46,796 nt of DNA from Desulfobacteraceae bacterium (GTDB taxonomy: Bacteria; Desulfobacterota; Desulfobacteria; Desulfobacterales; Desulfosalsimonadaceae). Location of the stretch: NCBI GenBank assembly GCA_011389515.1, contig JAABUA010000022.1, positions 1 to 46,796 of the forward strand, in the 5' to 3' direction. Positions 7,685 through 22,339 of the stretch are shown piece after piece. Both the position numbers and the translations under genes were made by a program. The notes under the pieces were generated by a model that saw nothing but the letters and a program-made list of their open reading frames with translations, was not told where the DNA came from and did no database searches. Numbering within the stretch: position 1 is the stretch's first letter; each line of letters starts with the position of its first letter.

Positions 7685-9409
7685 TTACATCTTTTTTTTG
7701 ATTTTGGCCCATGTATCGCGCAACGTTGCCACGCGATTGAAAACCGGGTTTCCCGGCGACGAGTCCATGGGATCGGGGAAAAAATATCCCAGGCGCTCAA
7801 ACTGGTAATGCACGCCGGACATTGCATTTTTCAGCCCGGGCTCCAGCTTGCAGTTGCAGAGCGCAACCAGCGAATCCGGGTTGAGATGTTCGGTGAAGTC
7901 ACTGGACTGCATTGGGTTTTCAACTGAAAAGAGATGGTCATACAGCCGGACTTCGGCGTTGATCGCATGGCTTTTTGAAACCCAGTGAAGTGTCGCTTTG
8001 ACCTTGCGACCATCCGGCGGCGTATTGCCTCCCCGGGTTTCCGGGTCATAGGTGCATCGCAGCTCGATTATCTCCCCACTTTCATCCTTTATGACATCAT
8101 GGCAGGTAATAAAATAGGCATACCGGAGCCGGACTTCACGCCCCAGCCCGAGACGGTAGAATTTTTTTGGCGGATTTTCCATGAAATCGTCCCGCTCGAT
8201 ATAGATCACCCTTGAAAATGGGATCTCGCGGGTTCCCATCGATTCATCTTCGGGGTTGTTTATGGCCTCTACCATTTCACTTTGATCTTCCGGGTAATTT
8301 TCAATAACGATTTTCAGTGGATGAAGAACCCCCATGACACGCGGTGCTGAAACATTGAGTTCTTCTCTCAGGCAATGCTCAAGTAGGGAGATATCCACCA
8401 TGGAATCACGCCTGGCCACACCGATCATATCGCAGAATTTTCGAATTGCCGCCGCTGTGTATCCTCGCCTTCTCAACCCGGACAGGGTTGGCATCCGGGG
8501 ATCATCCCATCCAGATACATGCTTTTCTTCAACAAGCTGGATGAGCCGCCGCTTGCTCAAAATGGTATAACTCAGGTTAAGGCGGGCAAATTCAATCTGC
8601 TGAGGATGATATACCTCCAGCGCGTCAAGTATCCAGTCGTAGAGTTCCCGATTATTGACAAATTCCAGGGTGCATATGGAATGCGTTATTTTTTCAAGAG
8701 AATCAGACAGGCAATGGGCATAGTCATACATTGGATAGATGCACCATTTGTTACCGGTCCTGTGATGGTCTTGCCTGCGTATTCGATACAGCGTCGGGTC
8801 CCGCATGACGATGTTTGAAGACGCCATATCGATTTTGGCGCGCAATACGCAGCTTCCGTCCTCGAGCTCGCCCTTTGCCATTTTTTCAAACAATGCGAGA
8901 TTTTCCTCCACCGTCCGATTTCTGTAAGGGCTTTCTTTTCCAGGCTCGTTTAGTGTACCCCGGAAGGCCCTGATTTCTTCGGGCGTAAGGCTGTCCACGT
9001 ACGCTTTTCCCCTTTTTATCAGTTCTACGGCGTATTCATAGAGACGGTCAAAGTAATCCGAGGTATAGTAAAGATGTTTCGTCCAGTCAAAGCCAAGCCA
9101 CCGGACATCTTCTTTTATGGCGTCGACATATTCGATGCTCTCTTTTAATGGATTGGTGTCGTCAAAACGCAGGTGACAGGTTCCCTGGTACTGGTTTGCA
9201 ATTCCGAAATTCAAACAGATCGACTTGGCATGCCCGATATGCAGGTACCCGTTGGGTTCGGGCGGAAAGCGGGTAACGACCCTGCCGCCGTATTTATCCG
9301 TTTTCAGATCCGCTTCGATAATATGCTTTATGAAATTGCTTGACGCCTTTTCCTTCCCGGCCGGATCAGTATGCGTTTTATCGTCGCCTGCCTTGTTTTC
9401 GCCTGACAT
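7685..9409 (-). CDS. glnS: Glutaminyl-tRNA synthetase
   Basis: A 574-residue class I aminoacyl-tRNA synthetase that charges tRNA-Gln with glutamine. The HIGH signature is at residues 57-60 within [15 protein letters not shown], and the second ATP motif is ILSKRRL (KMSKS class). The long C-terminal region has the GlnRS anticodon-binding beta barrels ([18 protein letters not shown]). A roughly 25-residue polar N-terminal tail is present, so the protein is a little longer than E. coli GlnRS (about 550). Many bacteria instead amidate Glu-tRNA-Gln with GatCAB; GlnRS in bacteria is thought to derive by transfer from eukaryotes, so its presence is lineage-informative. It lies 85 bp downstream of mrdA in the same direction and ends flush against the convergent CoA ligase gene. 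Confidence 0.97.
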   Translation of the reverse strand: MSGENKAGDDKTHTDPAGKEKASSNFIKHIIEADLKTDKYGGRVVTRFPPEPNGYLHIGHAKSICLNFGIANQYQGTCHLRFDDTNPLKESIEYVDAIKEDVRWLGFDWTKHLYYTSDYFDRLYEYAVELIKRGKAYVDSLTPEEIRAFRGTLNEPGKESPYRNRTVEENLALFEKMAKGELEDGSCVLRAKIDMASSNIVMRDPTLYRIRRQDHHRTGNKWCIYPMYDYAHCLSDSLEKITHSICTLEFVNNRELYDWILDALEVYHPQQIEFARLNLSYTILSKRRLIQLVEEKHVSGWDDPRMPTLSGLRRRGYTAAAIRKFCDMIGVARRDSMVDISLLEHCLREELNVSAPRVMGVLHPLKIVIENYPEDQSEMVEAINNPEDESMGTREIPFSRVIYIERDDFMENPPKKFYRLGLGREVRLRYAYFITCHDVIKDESGEIIELRCTYDPETRGGNTPPDGRKVKATLHWVSKSHAINAEVRLYDHLFSVENPMQSSDFTEHLNPDSLVALCNCKLEPGLKNAMSGVHYQFERLGYFFPDPMDSSPGNPVFNRVATLRDTWAKIKKKM

Positions 9410-9494
9410 GAAATCTCTCCTGCTTGCTTACGGCATTGATTTTATAGTAAGCCCGTTGGGGCACTTCTTGACTGTGGTATGAAACAGCAGCGCT

Positions 9495-11417
9495 TTATGG
9501 CTCATTGCGGGCCAGAACTTCATCGGTTGGTACAGTGTTCAAAACATATGACACCATAAGATCCCTCGCAATGGGACCTGCCGTGCTTGCCCCTCCCTCA
9601 CCGTGTTCAACAAAAACCGCCACGGCAATTGTGGGTTCCTCAGAGGGTGCATAACCGACAAACCACGCGTGGGGAAGAAACCTTCTCTTTTCTTCTTCCG
9701 ACAATTCACCGGAGGTAAGCATTTCTATTTCATCGGTCAAACGACTGACCACCTGTGCGGTCCCGGTCTTGCCTGAAATTTTTACATCCGAAGAACGGGC
9801 ATAATAGTAAGCAGTGCCTTTTCGGTCATTTACGACCTCATAGAGGCCCTGCTTAATCATTTTCATGGTTTTTTCATCCGCAGGAAGCCGGCTGACAATC
9901 TCAGGTTCGGATTTTTTCACCACATTTCCCTCAACGCTGTATACCGACCGCATGATCTGGGGGCGGTAGACCGTGCCTCCATTTGCGACGGCAGCTGTCA
10001 GAACGCCCATCTGAAGGGGTGTGGTAAGGTTATATCCCTGACCGATCGCCACCGGAAGGGTTTCTCCTGCATACCAGGGGAGCCCGAATGTTTTTCTTTT
10101 CCATGCTGCCGTGGGAACAAGGCCGACTGCTTCGTTGGAAAGGTCAATGCCGGTAGGCATCCCAAGGCCGCTTTTTTTCGCATACAATGCAATCCGGTCT
10201 ACACCAAGCTGCTTGCCAGCCTCATAAAAAAACACATCACAGGATTCCGATATGGCGTCAATGATATTCTGGTTTCCATGTCCATGACGCTTCCAGCACC
10301 GAAAGGTGCGATCACCCAACCGGTACCTGCCGGTGCAGTGAACAATCGAATTTTCGTCAAAAAGGCCTTCTTCAAGCGCAGCCATGGCCGTGATGATCTT
10401 ATACGTCGAAGCCGGTGGATACACGGAGTGCATGACCCGGTTGTGAAGCGGCCGTTCAGGGTCATTGAGCAGTTCCTGCCATTGTTTATTGCTTATGCCG
10501 TCCGCAAAAAGACGCTGATCGAATGCCGGACTGGATGCCATGGCAAGAACATCACCGCTGGATGGATCAATTGCGATAATGGCCCCGGTCATATCCTGCA
10601 GCAGTTCCTGTGCCTTCACCTGAAGATCAAAATCGATGGAAAGGTAGACATTATTCCCGGGGCGGGATTGTTCTTCCCCGAGAACCGACATTACCTGCCC
10701 TGTTGCATTCACCTGGACCACACGGGCCCCCGGATATCCGGAAAGATCCATTTCATAAGTTCTTTCCACACCCTGCCTGCCGATCATATCTCCGCCGCGT
10801 TTTTCCGGATAGCGGTTCGAAATGAGTTCCCCCTGGTTGATTTCGCCAAGATACCCGATAAGGTGAGGCGCAAAGCGCTCATAGATATAGTTTCGACGGG
10901 GACTGGCCTGGATAACAATTCCGGGAAGCTGATATCTCCTGCTCAAAAGCCGGGCCATAAGGTCGCGCCCGATATCCGGCAGCAGCAAAACCGGTCGATA
11001 ACCATACGGACCCCGATTATTATTTACCAGAGATATGATTTCCTCGGGTGTTTCAGGAATATATTCGGCAAGACGGTTGGCGGTGTTCTCAACCGGAGTC
11101 GCATCCGCAGGAATGATGTAAAGGTCAAAGGCAGGCCGGTTGTCAACGAGCAAACGGCCGTTTCTGTCAAATATATGGCCCCGCAGCGGCTGGATGCGTT
11201 GTTTCCGCAAGCAGTTGTTTTCAGACAAGCTGCGATATTGCTCCCCCTTCAGGAGTTGGAGATTGAAAAGCTGGATGAGAAGAATGCAGAAGACCGGAAG
11301 CATGCAGAGAACAGCTTTGATGAGACGTCTGCGATACCACTCCGCATCGACCTTGGGGAAAAACCTTTCCGGTACGCCTTTCTTACCGTTTTCTGATTGT
11401 TTTCTTTTTTTATTCAC
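9495..11417 (-). CDS. mrdA: Penicillin-binding protein 2, elongasome transpeptidase
   Basis: A 640-residue class B penicillin-binding protein that crosslinks peptidoglycan during side-wall growth with the MreBCD complex. It has a short cytoplasmic tail, one membrane anchor (about 33-53), a pedestal region, and a transpeptidase domain with SxxK (Ser337-Lys340 in PPASTYK), SxN-type SCD (392-394) and KTGT (550-553). The start is GTG; the GTGA sequence makes a 4-bp overlap with the mreD stop, so translation is coupled. It closes the mreB-mreC-mreD-mrdA operon. rodA, which often follows, is not in this window; glnS follows instead. Confidence 0.97.
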   Translation of the reverse strand: MNKKRKQSENGKKGVPERFFPKVDAEWYRRRLIKAVLCMLPVFCILLIQLFNLQLLKGEQYRSLSENNCLRKQRIQPLRGHIFDRNGRLLVDNRPAFDLYIIPADATPVENTANRLAEYIPETPEEIISLVNNNRGPYGYRPVLLLPDIGRDLMARLLSRRYQLPGIVIQASPRRNYIYERFAPHLIGYLGEINQGELISNRYPEKRGGDMIGRQGVERTYEMDLSGYPGARVVQVNATGQVMSVLGEEQSRPGNNVYLSIDFDLQVKAQELLQDMTGAIIAIDPSSGDVLAMASSPAFDQRLFADGISNKQWQELLNDPERPLHNRVMHSVYPPASTYKIITAMAALEEGLFDENSIVHCTGRYRLGDRTFRCWKRHGHGNQNIIDAISESCDVFFYEAGKQLGVDRIALYAKKSGLGMPTGIDLSNEAVGLVPTAAWKRKTFGLPWYAGETLPVAIGQGYNLTTPLQMGVLTAAVANGGTVYRPQIMRSVYSVEGNVVKKSEPEIVSRLPADEKTMKMIKQGLYEVVNDRKGTAYYYARSSDVKISGKTGTAQVVSRLTDEIEMLTSGELSEEEKRRFLPHAWFVGYAPSEEPTIAVAVFVEHGEGGASTAGPIARDLMVSYVLNTVPTDEVLARNEP

Positions 11418-11929
11418 TTGGAGTCATATACCTTACCAGCAAAAAGACGATCTGTGACCCCGAAAAGCCGCTGCAGGAGAAGGAAAATGATCGGGGATGA
11501 AATCACTACCCACAGCATTTGGAAGAATACCAACCGTATACCGCTTGCAGAAAACACGAAATGGCCGGCCTGAAGGCTGATGACAATCCAGAAGACCAAT
11601 TGTTGGAAAACAACACCGATAATAACGATAACCGGGAACAGATGACTTTGCTTCACATCAAAAAACCGCCATGTCTGCCGGAATGCCAGATACAGCCAAA
11701 TATAGGTTGTCAGATATATGCCTGGAGTCGCTCCGGAAATCATATCCATCATCATCGCTGCCAGAAACAGAACCGGGAAACCTTCGCGAAAGGGACGATA
11801 GAGACTGAAGTAGATGACAAGTGGGATGATCAGGTCATAAAACCACAATAATCCGAAAATATTCGGCATAATTGTGGTTTGCAGCACAATTATAAGAAGA
11901 GCGAACGAAAAAAAAACCAGATATTGCAT
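11414..11929 (-). CDS. mreD: Rod shape-determining membrane protein MreD
   Basis: A 171-residue, very hydrophobic protein with about five to six membrane segments (for example YLVFFSFALLIIVLQTTI at the N-terminus and FQMLWVVISSPIIFLLLQRL near the C-terminus). Size, hydrophobicity and position between mreC and mrdA identify MreD, the integral membrane part of the elongasome. The sequence itself is poorly conserved across the family, so context carries much of the call. The ATG has only a weak ribosome site. The stop overlaps the GTG start of mrdA. Confidence 0.9.
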   Translation of the reverse strand: MQYLVFFSFALLIIVLQTTIMPNIFGLLWFYDLIIPLVIYFSLYRPFREGFPVLFLAAMMMDMISGATPGIYLTTYIWLYLAFRQTWRFFDVKQSHLFPVIVIIGVVFQQLVFWIVISLQAGHFVFSASGIRLVFFQMLWVVISSPIIFLLLQRLFGVTDRLFAGKVYDSK

Positions 11930-11987
11930 TTATCCATAATTACTTGGGTTGAAAATCATTCGTTTTCCCATTTCGATTCCAGGCAAA

Positions 11988-12824
11988 TCAGTTGTCTGGA
12001 ATATCAATCTCCGGCGGGTCCAGTATTACCAAGACCTCTTCGAGCCTGGCGAAATCAACAAAGGGGGTGATTTCGATGTCCTGAAATATACCGGAGCTTC
12101 TCCTGATAATTTTGGAAACCCGGCCAACCCGCAGGCCTTTGGGGAATATCCCGTCCAATCCGGAAGTGATAACGATATCCCCCGTGGTGATATCCGCCTT
12201 GTGAAGCGCGAACTCAAAGTTGCAGACACTGCTGGAAAGACCTCTTACCACCCCCCGTGCACGGGTCCTTTGAACCAGGGTGTCAACAGAATTGTTACGG
12301 TCAATAATCAGCAGAACCTTTGCATAATGACCCGAAACACCACTCACTTGTCCCACAATGCCGTCGGGAATCATCACCGGGAGGCCGATTCGCAGCCCGT
12401 CTGCTTTCCCCTTGTTGATGATGATCGACTGAAACCAGGCCGACGGCTCCCTGCCAACCACATCCGCTACGACCGTTTCATATTCCGTCTCTTCTTTGAA
12501 TTCGAGAAACGATTCGATGCGGGCGTTCAACAGTGCTTCTTCCCTGCACAAATGAACCTGCTGCATTGCTTCCGATAGTTGACGGCGCAGTTTTTCATTT
12601 TCTCTGGCTGCGGATACGAGGTTGAAATACCCGTACCAGATGTTTTCCGCAAATCCGGTTGTACGGGAAACACCTTCCTGTAAAGGGCCTGCGAAAAACA
12701 GGGCGGTTTCAACCGCAGCCGGATAAAAAGAGGATTTTCGTATATAATTGTACGAAAAAACGATCCCGTTTACTGCGACAAGGAGCAAAAGCCCTGCAAT
12801 TACCAATGTTTTTCTGGAAAACAT
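11988..12824 (-). CDS. mreC: Rod shape-determining protein MreC
   Basis: A 278-residue periplasmic scaffold of the cell-elongation machinery. It begins with an uncleaved signal anchor (about residues 7-27, TLVIAGLLLLVAVNGIVF), continues with a coiled coil (about 65-105, rich in Glu and Arg) and ends with the double beta-barrel MreC domain (for example IIINKGKADGLRIGLPVM and GLDGIFPKGLRVGRV). It starts 3 bp after the mreB stop, so mreB and mreC are tightly coupled. A gap of 58 bp separates it from mreD. Confidence 0.95.
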   Translation of the reverse strand: MFSRKTLVIAGLLLLVAVNGIVFSYNYIRKSSFYPAAVETALFFAGPLQEGVSRTTGFAENIWYGYFNLVSAARENEKLRRQLSEAMQQVHLCREEALLNARIESFLEFKEETEYETVVADVVGREPSAWFQSIIINKGKADGLRIGLPVMIPDGIVGQVSGVSGHYAKVLLIIDRNNSVDTLVQRTRARGVVRGLSSSVCNFEFALHKADITTGDIVITSGLDGIFPKGLRVGRVSKIIRRSSGIFQDIEITPFVDFARLEEVLVILDPPEIDIPDN

Positions 12825-12827
12825 GGA

Positions 12828-13922
<1,095 letters not shown>

Positions 13923-14062
13923 TTATCTCAGTTCACGTTTCTGCGGCTCTGCCGCTTTAGGCGGGATATAGTAATATATACCGCTAACAAAAAAGACCAT
14001 TCATTACAAGCAGAAAAATACGATTGGCAGCTGTTCCCGGAGGCGGGCGCAACGCAATTGCA

Positions 14063-14090
14063 CCGGGAAAAGCGTTTCTCTTTTACCCGG
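14063..14090 (-). terminator. Hairpin after the serine hydrolase gene, possible terminator
   Basis: Four bases beyond the stop codon at 14095, CCGGGTAAAAG pairs with CTTTTCCCGG around a 7-base loop, with one bulged T. There is no clear U-run after it, so it may be a weak or factor-assisted terminator or an RNA-stabilising hairpin. Confidence 0.35.
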
Positions 14091-14094
14091 AGCA

Positions 14095-15177
14095 TCACAA
14101 AATCCATCGCATGATTTCGTCATGGATAACCGGTCGAAATTTCTTTATTTTTTGATTTTCACGACTAGGATGAACACGATTGGTCAGCAAAATCACAATA
14201 ATGTTTCGTTCAAGGTCCATCCAGAAAGAGGTCCCGGTAAAACCAAGGTGTCCGATGGTGTGCGACTTGTTGAAATACCTGCCGCAGCTTGCACCCTCGG
14301 GCGCGCAAACATCAAAACCCAGGGCTCTTTGGGCATTGTCCGGAACCGTAAAAAACCGCGTGACAACATCAGGATGCAACCATCTGTTTTCAATTTCTCC
14401 ACGGTATATACCCAGCAGTTTTCGGAGAAGCAGGTAGACTGCCTGCACCGTACCGAAAAGACCCGCATGCCCGGCTGATCCGCCAATGGCAAAAGCGTTT
14501 TCGTCATGAACCACGCCCTGAAGGAGTCCCCGGAAACCGCAAACCTCGCTTGCCGCATAATCCAATCGATCGACACCCCGGTCATTATAGGAGGGAAAAA
14601 AAAGACCGGAAACGGAAAGGGACGGATACAGCGTATCCTGGACAAAAGCGGAAAGAGCTTTACCGGTAACCGCCTCAATACAGAACTGGAGCAGAAGAAA
14701 ACCGATGTCGCTGTATACGGTTTTGGTCCCCGGCGGAAAAACAAGGGGCTCATCGATGATCATGCGGCAAAGAGCGGATTTACGGCTTTTTTCCGGCAAC
14801 CCAAGCAGTTTTTCGTAATAGGGCCGGTAGTCCGGAAGGCCTGAATTGTGGCACAACAACTGCTGCCAGGTGATATTTGCTTTTTCATCACCGTGCGGCC
14901 GATCCAGGTGCGGCCATACAGAAGCATCAAGATCGACTTTCTTTTCTGCAACCAAAAACATCACGGCCAGCGCGGTTGCAATCGGCTTTGTAAGGGAGGC
15001 GAGATCAAAAACGGTATCGGGCGTGACTTTTTTGCCGCCTTCGAAAAGACTGGTACTTCCCGCGGATACGGTGACAAGCACCTCCTCTCCCCGTGCGGCG
15101 CAAACGATCCCGCCCGGAAACACACCGTTCTCGACCGCCCGGCGCATCCGCTTTTCTATGACGTTATCGCGGTTCAT
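14095..15177 (-). CDS. Serine hydrolase of the beta-lactamase/class C PBP family
   Basis: A 360-residue protein with the serine beta-lactamase fold (PF00144 type). The nucleophile motif SxxK is SLTK in DLASLTKPIATALAV (about residue 63), and the second motif is YSD (VYSDIGFLLL, near 160). A late HTIGHLGFTGTSFWMD segment fits the HxG third motif. No signal peptide is visible, so it is probably cytoplasmic or exported by other means. I chose the ATG at 15175-15177, six bases past the ldcA stop; the frame extends upstream to 15405 but only through ldcA coding sequence. The pyrG-ldcA-hydrolase arrangement suggests work on peptidoglycan fragments, perhaps as a D,D-peptidase or esterase. True beta-lactamase activity is not implied. 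Confidence 0.88.
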   Translation of the reverse strand: MNRDNVIEKRMRRAVENGVFPGGIVCAARGEEVLVTVSAGSTSLFEGGKKVTPDTVFDLASLTKPIATALAVMFLVAEKKVDLDASVWPHLDRPHGDEKANITWQQLLCHNSGLPDYRPYYEKLLGLPEKSRKSALCRMIIDEPLVFPPGTKTVYSDIGFLLLQFCIEAVTGKALSAFVQDTLYPSLSVSGLFFPSYNDRGVDRLDYAASEVCGFRGLLQGVVHDENAFAIGGSAGHAGLFGTVQAVYLLLRKLLGIYRGEIENRWLHPDVVTRFFTVPDNAQRALGFDVCAPEGASCGRYFNKSHTIGHLGFTGTSFWMDLERNIIVILLTNRVHPSRENQKIKKFRPVIHDEIMRWIL

Positions 15178-15181
15178 GAAG

Positions 15182-16101
15182 CTATAATACCGCACTTTCC
15201 GTGTAGGCAAGCGATCCTTCTTTGCTGTCGAATACGGCCTCAAGGCCAATCGGCAGCGTGAGGCTGGGCATACCATGTCCGATGGGAAAGCCTGCCGCCA
15301 CGGGAATCGGTAAAAATGACAGCCGGTCTTCAAACACCTTGCGGATTTCGGCTTCCTCCCCGCAATCGAGGAAAGAGCCAAGGCAGATTCCGGCGGCGCA
15401 ATCAAGGTTTCCCGACAATAGCAGCTGGGTCAGCATCCGGTCTATGCGATACGGTTTTTCACCGACATCTTCAAGGAATACAACGGCACCGGAAAAATCC
15501 GGGAAAAAGGGGGTCCCAAGCAAGTGGGATATGGTAGAGAGATTGCCGCCTGCTACAATACCTGTTGCGCTCCCGGGAACTATGGTCAATGGCGCATCGG
15601 CTGCAATGGTCAACCGCCTGTTTTCGGTTAAAGCGGATGCAAGGAAAGAAACGGATTGTTCATCCGCGCTGGCCAGAGTAGCAATCATAGGGGCGTGAAA
15701 AGTAACCATACCGCACTTGCCGGTGATAAAGTTCAGCATCGCGGTAATATCGCTGCACCCGATAAACGGTTTTGGATTTTCACAAATAACCGTAATATTC
15801 AGATACGGCAGCAGCCGCATGGACCCGTAACCGCCCCTTACACACCATACGGCGCCTATGGTTGAATCTTGAAACAGGTTGTGAATCATTTCAAGGCGGA
15901 GGGCGTCGGGTCCGGCAAGGTATCTGTCCTGTTTAAAAATATCATCCGCCCAAACCACCTCAAATCCCAAATCATTGAGGACGGCCACCCCGGCAAAAAA
16001 AAAATCGCGGTCAAAAGGGCTTGCAGGAGCGACAGCCCCGATGCGGTCCCCCTTCCGGAGCGCACGCAGAGGTGTAACACGGCTGTTCCGGTATGGTTGC
16101 A

Positions 16102-16102
<1 letters not shown>
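15182..16102 (-). CDS. ldcA: LD-carboxypeptidase (LdcA/MccF family, S66)
   Basis: A 306-residue serine peptidase of family S66, which removes the terminal D-Ala from recycled murein tetrapeptides (L,D bond). N-terminal LRKGDRIGAVAPASPFDRD and the nucleophile-containing FIGCSDITAMLN (Ser-Asp, about residue 113) are typical, with VRGGYGSMRLLPYL before it and a C-terminal GHGMPSLTLPIG carrying the active-site His. I chose the ATG at 16100-16102, which overlaps the pyrG stop by one base (TGATG), so the two genes are coupled. The next gene is a class C-type serine hydrolase. Family is certain; the exact substrate (murein or another peptide, as in MccF) is inferred. Confidence 0.93.
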
Positions 16103-17766
<1,664 letters not shown>

Positions 17767-17919
17767 TTATCCTTAAAGGTGTTTTAATGCTGCCTGATTA
17801 ATAAAAACGTTTCACTCGGCCATAAGAACCAGCTTACAGGACTTTTGCCTACCTTGTCAGTATTTGCTTTGCGCAACGTTGATGAACTCGTAAAAGTCAC
17901 AAGATAATTAACGTTTGGG

Positions 17920-18792
17920 TTATTCGAAAATCCTCTTGAACTGTTCAATCTCCTGCTGAATTTCATCGGAAATATCCGGCACATCCTCTTCTTTATCTGC
18001 TTGCTGTAAGACGGCTTTCAAGTGAGAAATATCAAATATGCCGAGTTCAAAAACCGGATTTACATCTATGTGTGTGACAATGAGCTTCTGAACTTCAACC
18101 CCTTTTTCCAGAAACACGATTTCACCGGGATATCGCATTCCATCAAACCGCCTCCACCGGTGAAAACGTATTTCTTCAGCAGGTTCTTCCGAATGGTTTT
18201 CTGCCCCGGTTACAACCAATCTTACCGGCATGTAGTTTTCCCTGCTGATCCACAACTGTGCAGTACCGGTATCCGGATATTGGGCACCGATGACATAACA
18301 AATGTCATCGCCCAGGCGGCCGAGACTGCTGACATGAACGTTGAGGCCACGGTCCTTAAGCCGCTCTGACAGATTTTTTCTTCCATCATGGGAAAAAAGA
18401 TCCCCATAGCTGTAAAGCCAGCTTTCCGATTCCGATACGATGGTCTCGTCGACAATGGTCATCGCTTTCCCCGGCAGGGAAATATACGTATGGTTCAAGT
18501 CCGGGTCTGCGATGTCGGATCTGAACATCCCGTTCTGGCGGTATCGCAGCACCTGTTTATAAATGACCCGGTCCGCCCATTGACTTTCGTTATCGTTTTC
18601 GCTGTTTCCCTTTATCACGTGAAGCGCCTGGGTAACCTGAAACCGATTCGGCAGTCCCATGCCGGCAGTCATCTGTTCAAGAATATAGGGTGCCGGAAGA
18701 ACATATCCATGGGATGACGCAGGATGAAAACCAGCCGCAGCACAGACCAGAAGCACAATGATCATGCGTGCGGCTTTCCCGATGAATTTCAT
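17920..18792 (-). CDS. Exported protein with LolA/LolB-like fold, function unknown
   Basis: A 290-residue protein with a clear signal peptide (KFIGKAARMIIVLLVCAAAG, probable cleavage near residue 28 at SSHG). The mature part is rich in beta-strand-like segments (TQALHVIKG, YTDTGTA-like turns, AQLWISRENYMPVRLVVTG, EIRFHRWRRFDGMRYPGEIV), a pattern seen in outer-membrane lipoprotein-sorting (LolA/LolB) relatives that bind lipid. There is no lipobox Cys. The last 35 residues are acidic and helical. It starts 24 bp after the enolase stop in the same direction, so it may be read from the enolase transcript. A role in envelope lipid or lipoprotein handling is only a suggestion from the fold. Confidence 0.6.
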   Translation of the reverse strand: MKFIGKAARMIIVLLVCAAAGFHPASSHGYVLPAPYILEQMTAGMGLPNRFQVTQALHVIKGNSENDNESQWADRVIYKQVLRYRQNGMFRSDIADPDLNHTYISLPGKAMTIVDETIVSESESWLYSYGDLFSHDGRKNLSERLKDRGLNVHVSSLGRLGDDICYVIGAQYPDTGTAQLWISRENYMPVRLVVTGAENHSEEPAEEIRFHRWRRFDGMRYPGEIVFLEKGVEVQKLIVTHIDVNPVFELGIFDISHLKAVLQQADKEEDVPDISDEIQQEIEQFKRIFE

Positions 18793-18816
18793 TTGAACAC
18801 ACCTGCCTGTGCGGTC

Positions 18817-22036
<3,220 letters not shown>

Positions 22037-22092
22037 ATCTTTGCGTTAGCTCCCTGAAACTGTGTTCATATAAAAAAATTGAATTTATCTTG

Positions 22093-22120
22093 TTGACATG
22101 GTTTTTTTTTCATTTATAAT
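22093..22120 (+). promoter_or_regulatory. Consensus sigma-70 promoter in the helicase-ugd space
   Basis: TTGACA (22093-22098) and TATAAT (22115-22120) are both perfect, with a 16-bp spacer on the plus strand. The adjoining protein genes all point the other way, so this promoter does not serve a known gene. Transcription would begin near 22127 and run into the terminator at 22202-22238. Confidence 0.6.
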
Positions 22121-22126
22121 TGAACT

Positions 22127-22238
22127 TCAGTTTTCCCCCGCCGGGTTCGTATCGTTTCCCGATAACCCTGCCATCGGAAACGGACGAAACCTGAAATTCG
22201 AAAAAAGGGGGCTTTCCATCCCGGAGAGCCCCCTTTTT
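22127..22238 (+). ncRNA. Candidate small RNA, about 112 nt
   Basis: Between a perfect promoter and a 16-bp terminator hairpin lies a segment with its own long stem: 22143-22163 pairs with 22173-22191 (GGGTTCGT and CGTTTCCCGAT against ATCGGAAACG and ACGAAACC) around a loop of about nine bases. There is no convincing short reading frame. It does not match 4.5S, 6S, tmRNA or a riboswitch I can recognise: the SRP core GGAAGGAAGCAG is absent and GGA motifs are too few for a CsrB-type RNA. The long stem plus terminator suggests an independent sRNA, but the same hairpin also terminates ugd on the other strand, so part of the signal has another explanation. Confidence 0.4.
22202..22238. terminator. 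Bidirectional intrinsic terminator between ugd and the helicase gene
   Basis: A 16-bp stem (22202-22217 with 22223-22238, one wobble pair) and 5-base loop, flanked by A-run and T-run. On the minus strand it ends ugd transcripts in CCCCCTTTTTT; on the plus strand it would end the candidate small RNA in CCCCCTTTTT. Confidence 0.85.
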
Positions 22239-22339
22239 ATTTATTTTATTAAAATGCCGCATTCATTCATACCCTTCTCTCACCGCGCACCCCCTTTTTT
22301 CCCTCTCCCGTGCCGGGCTTGCCTGCCCCCATCCAACGG

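Noticed and set aside
10278-11396. Long open frame of 372 codons on the plus strand
   Set aside because: It lies antisense to mrdA, has no family resemblance and no ribosome site; the minus-strand gene carries all PBP2 motifs.
22127-22238. 4.5S (SRP) RNA or 6S RNA
   Set aside because: The SRP GGAAGGAAGCAG core is absent, and the segment is too short and lacks the open central bubble of 6S RNA.
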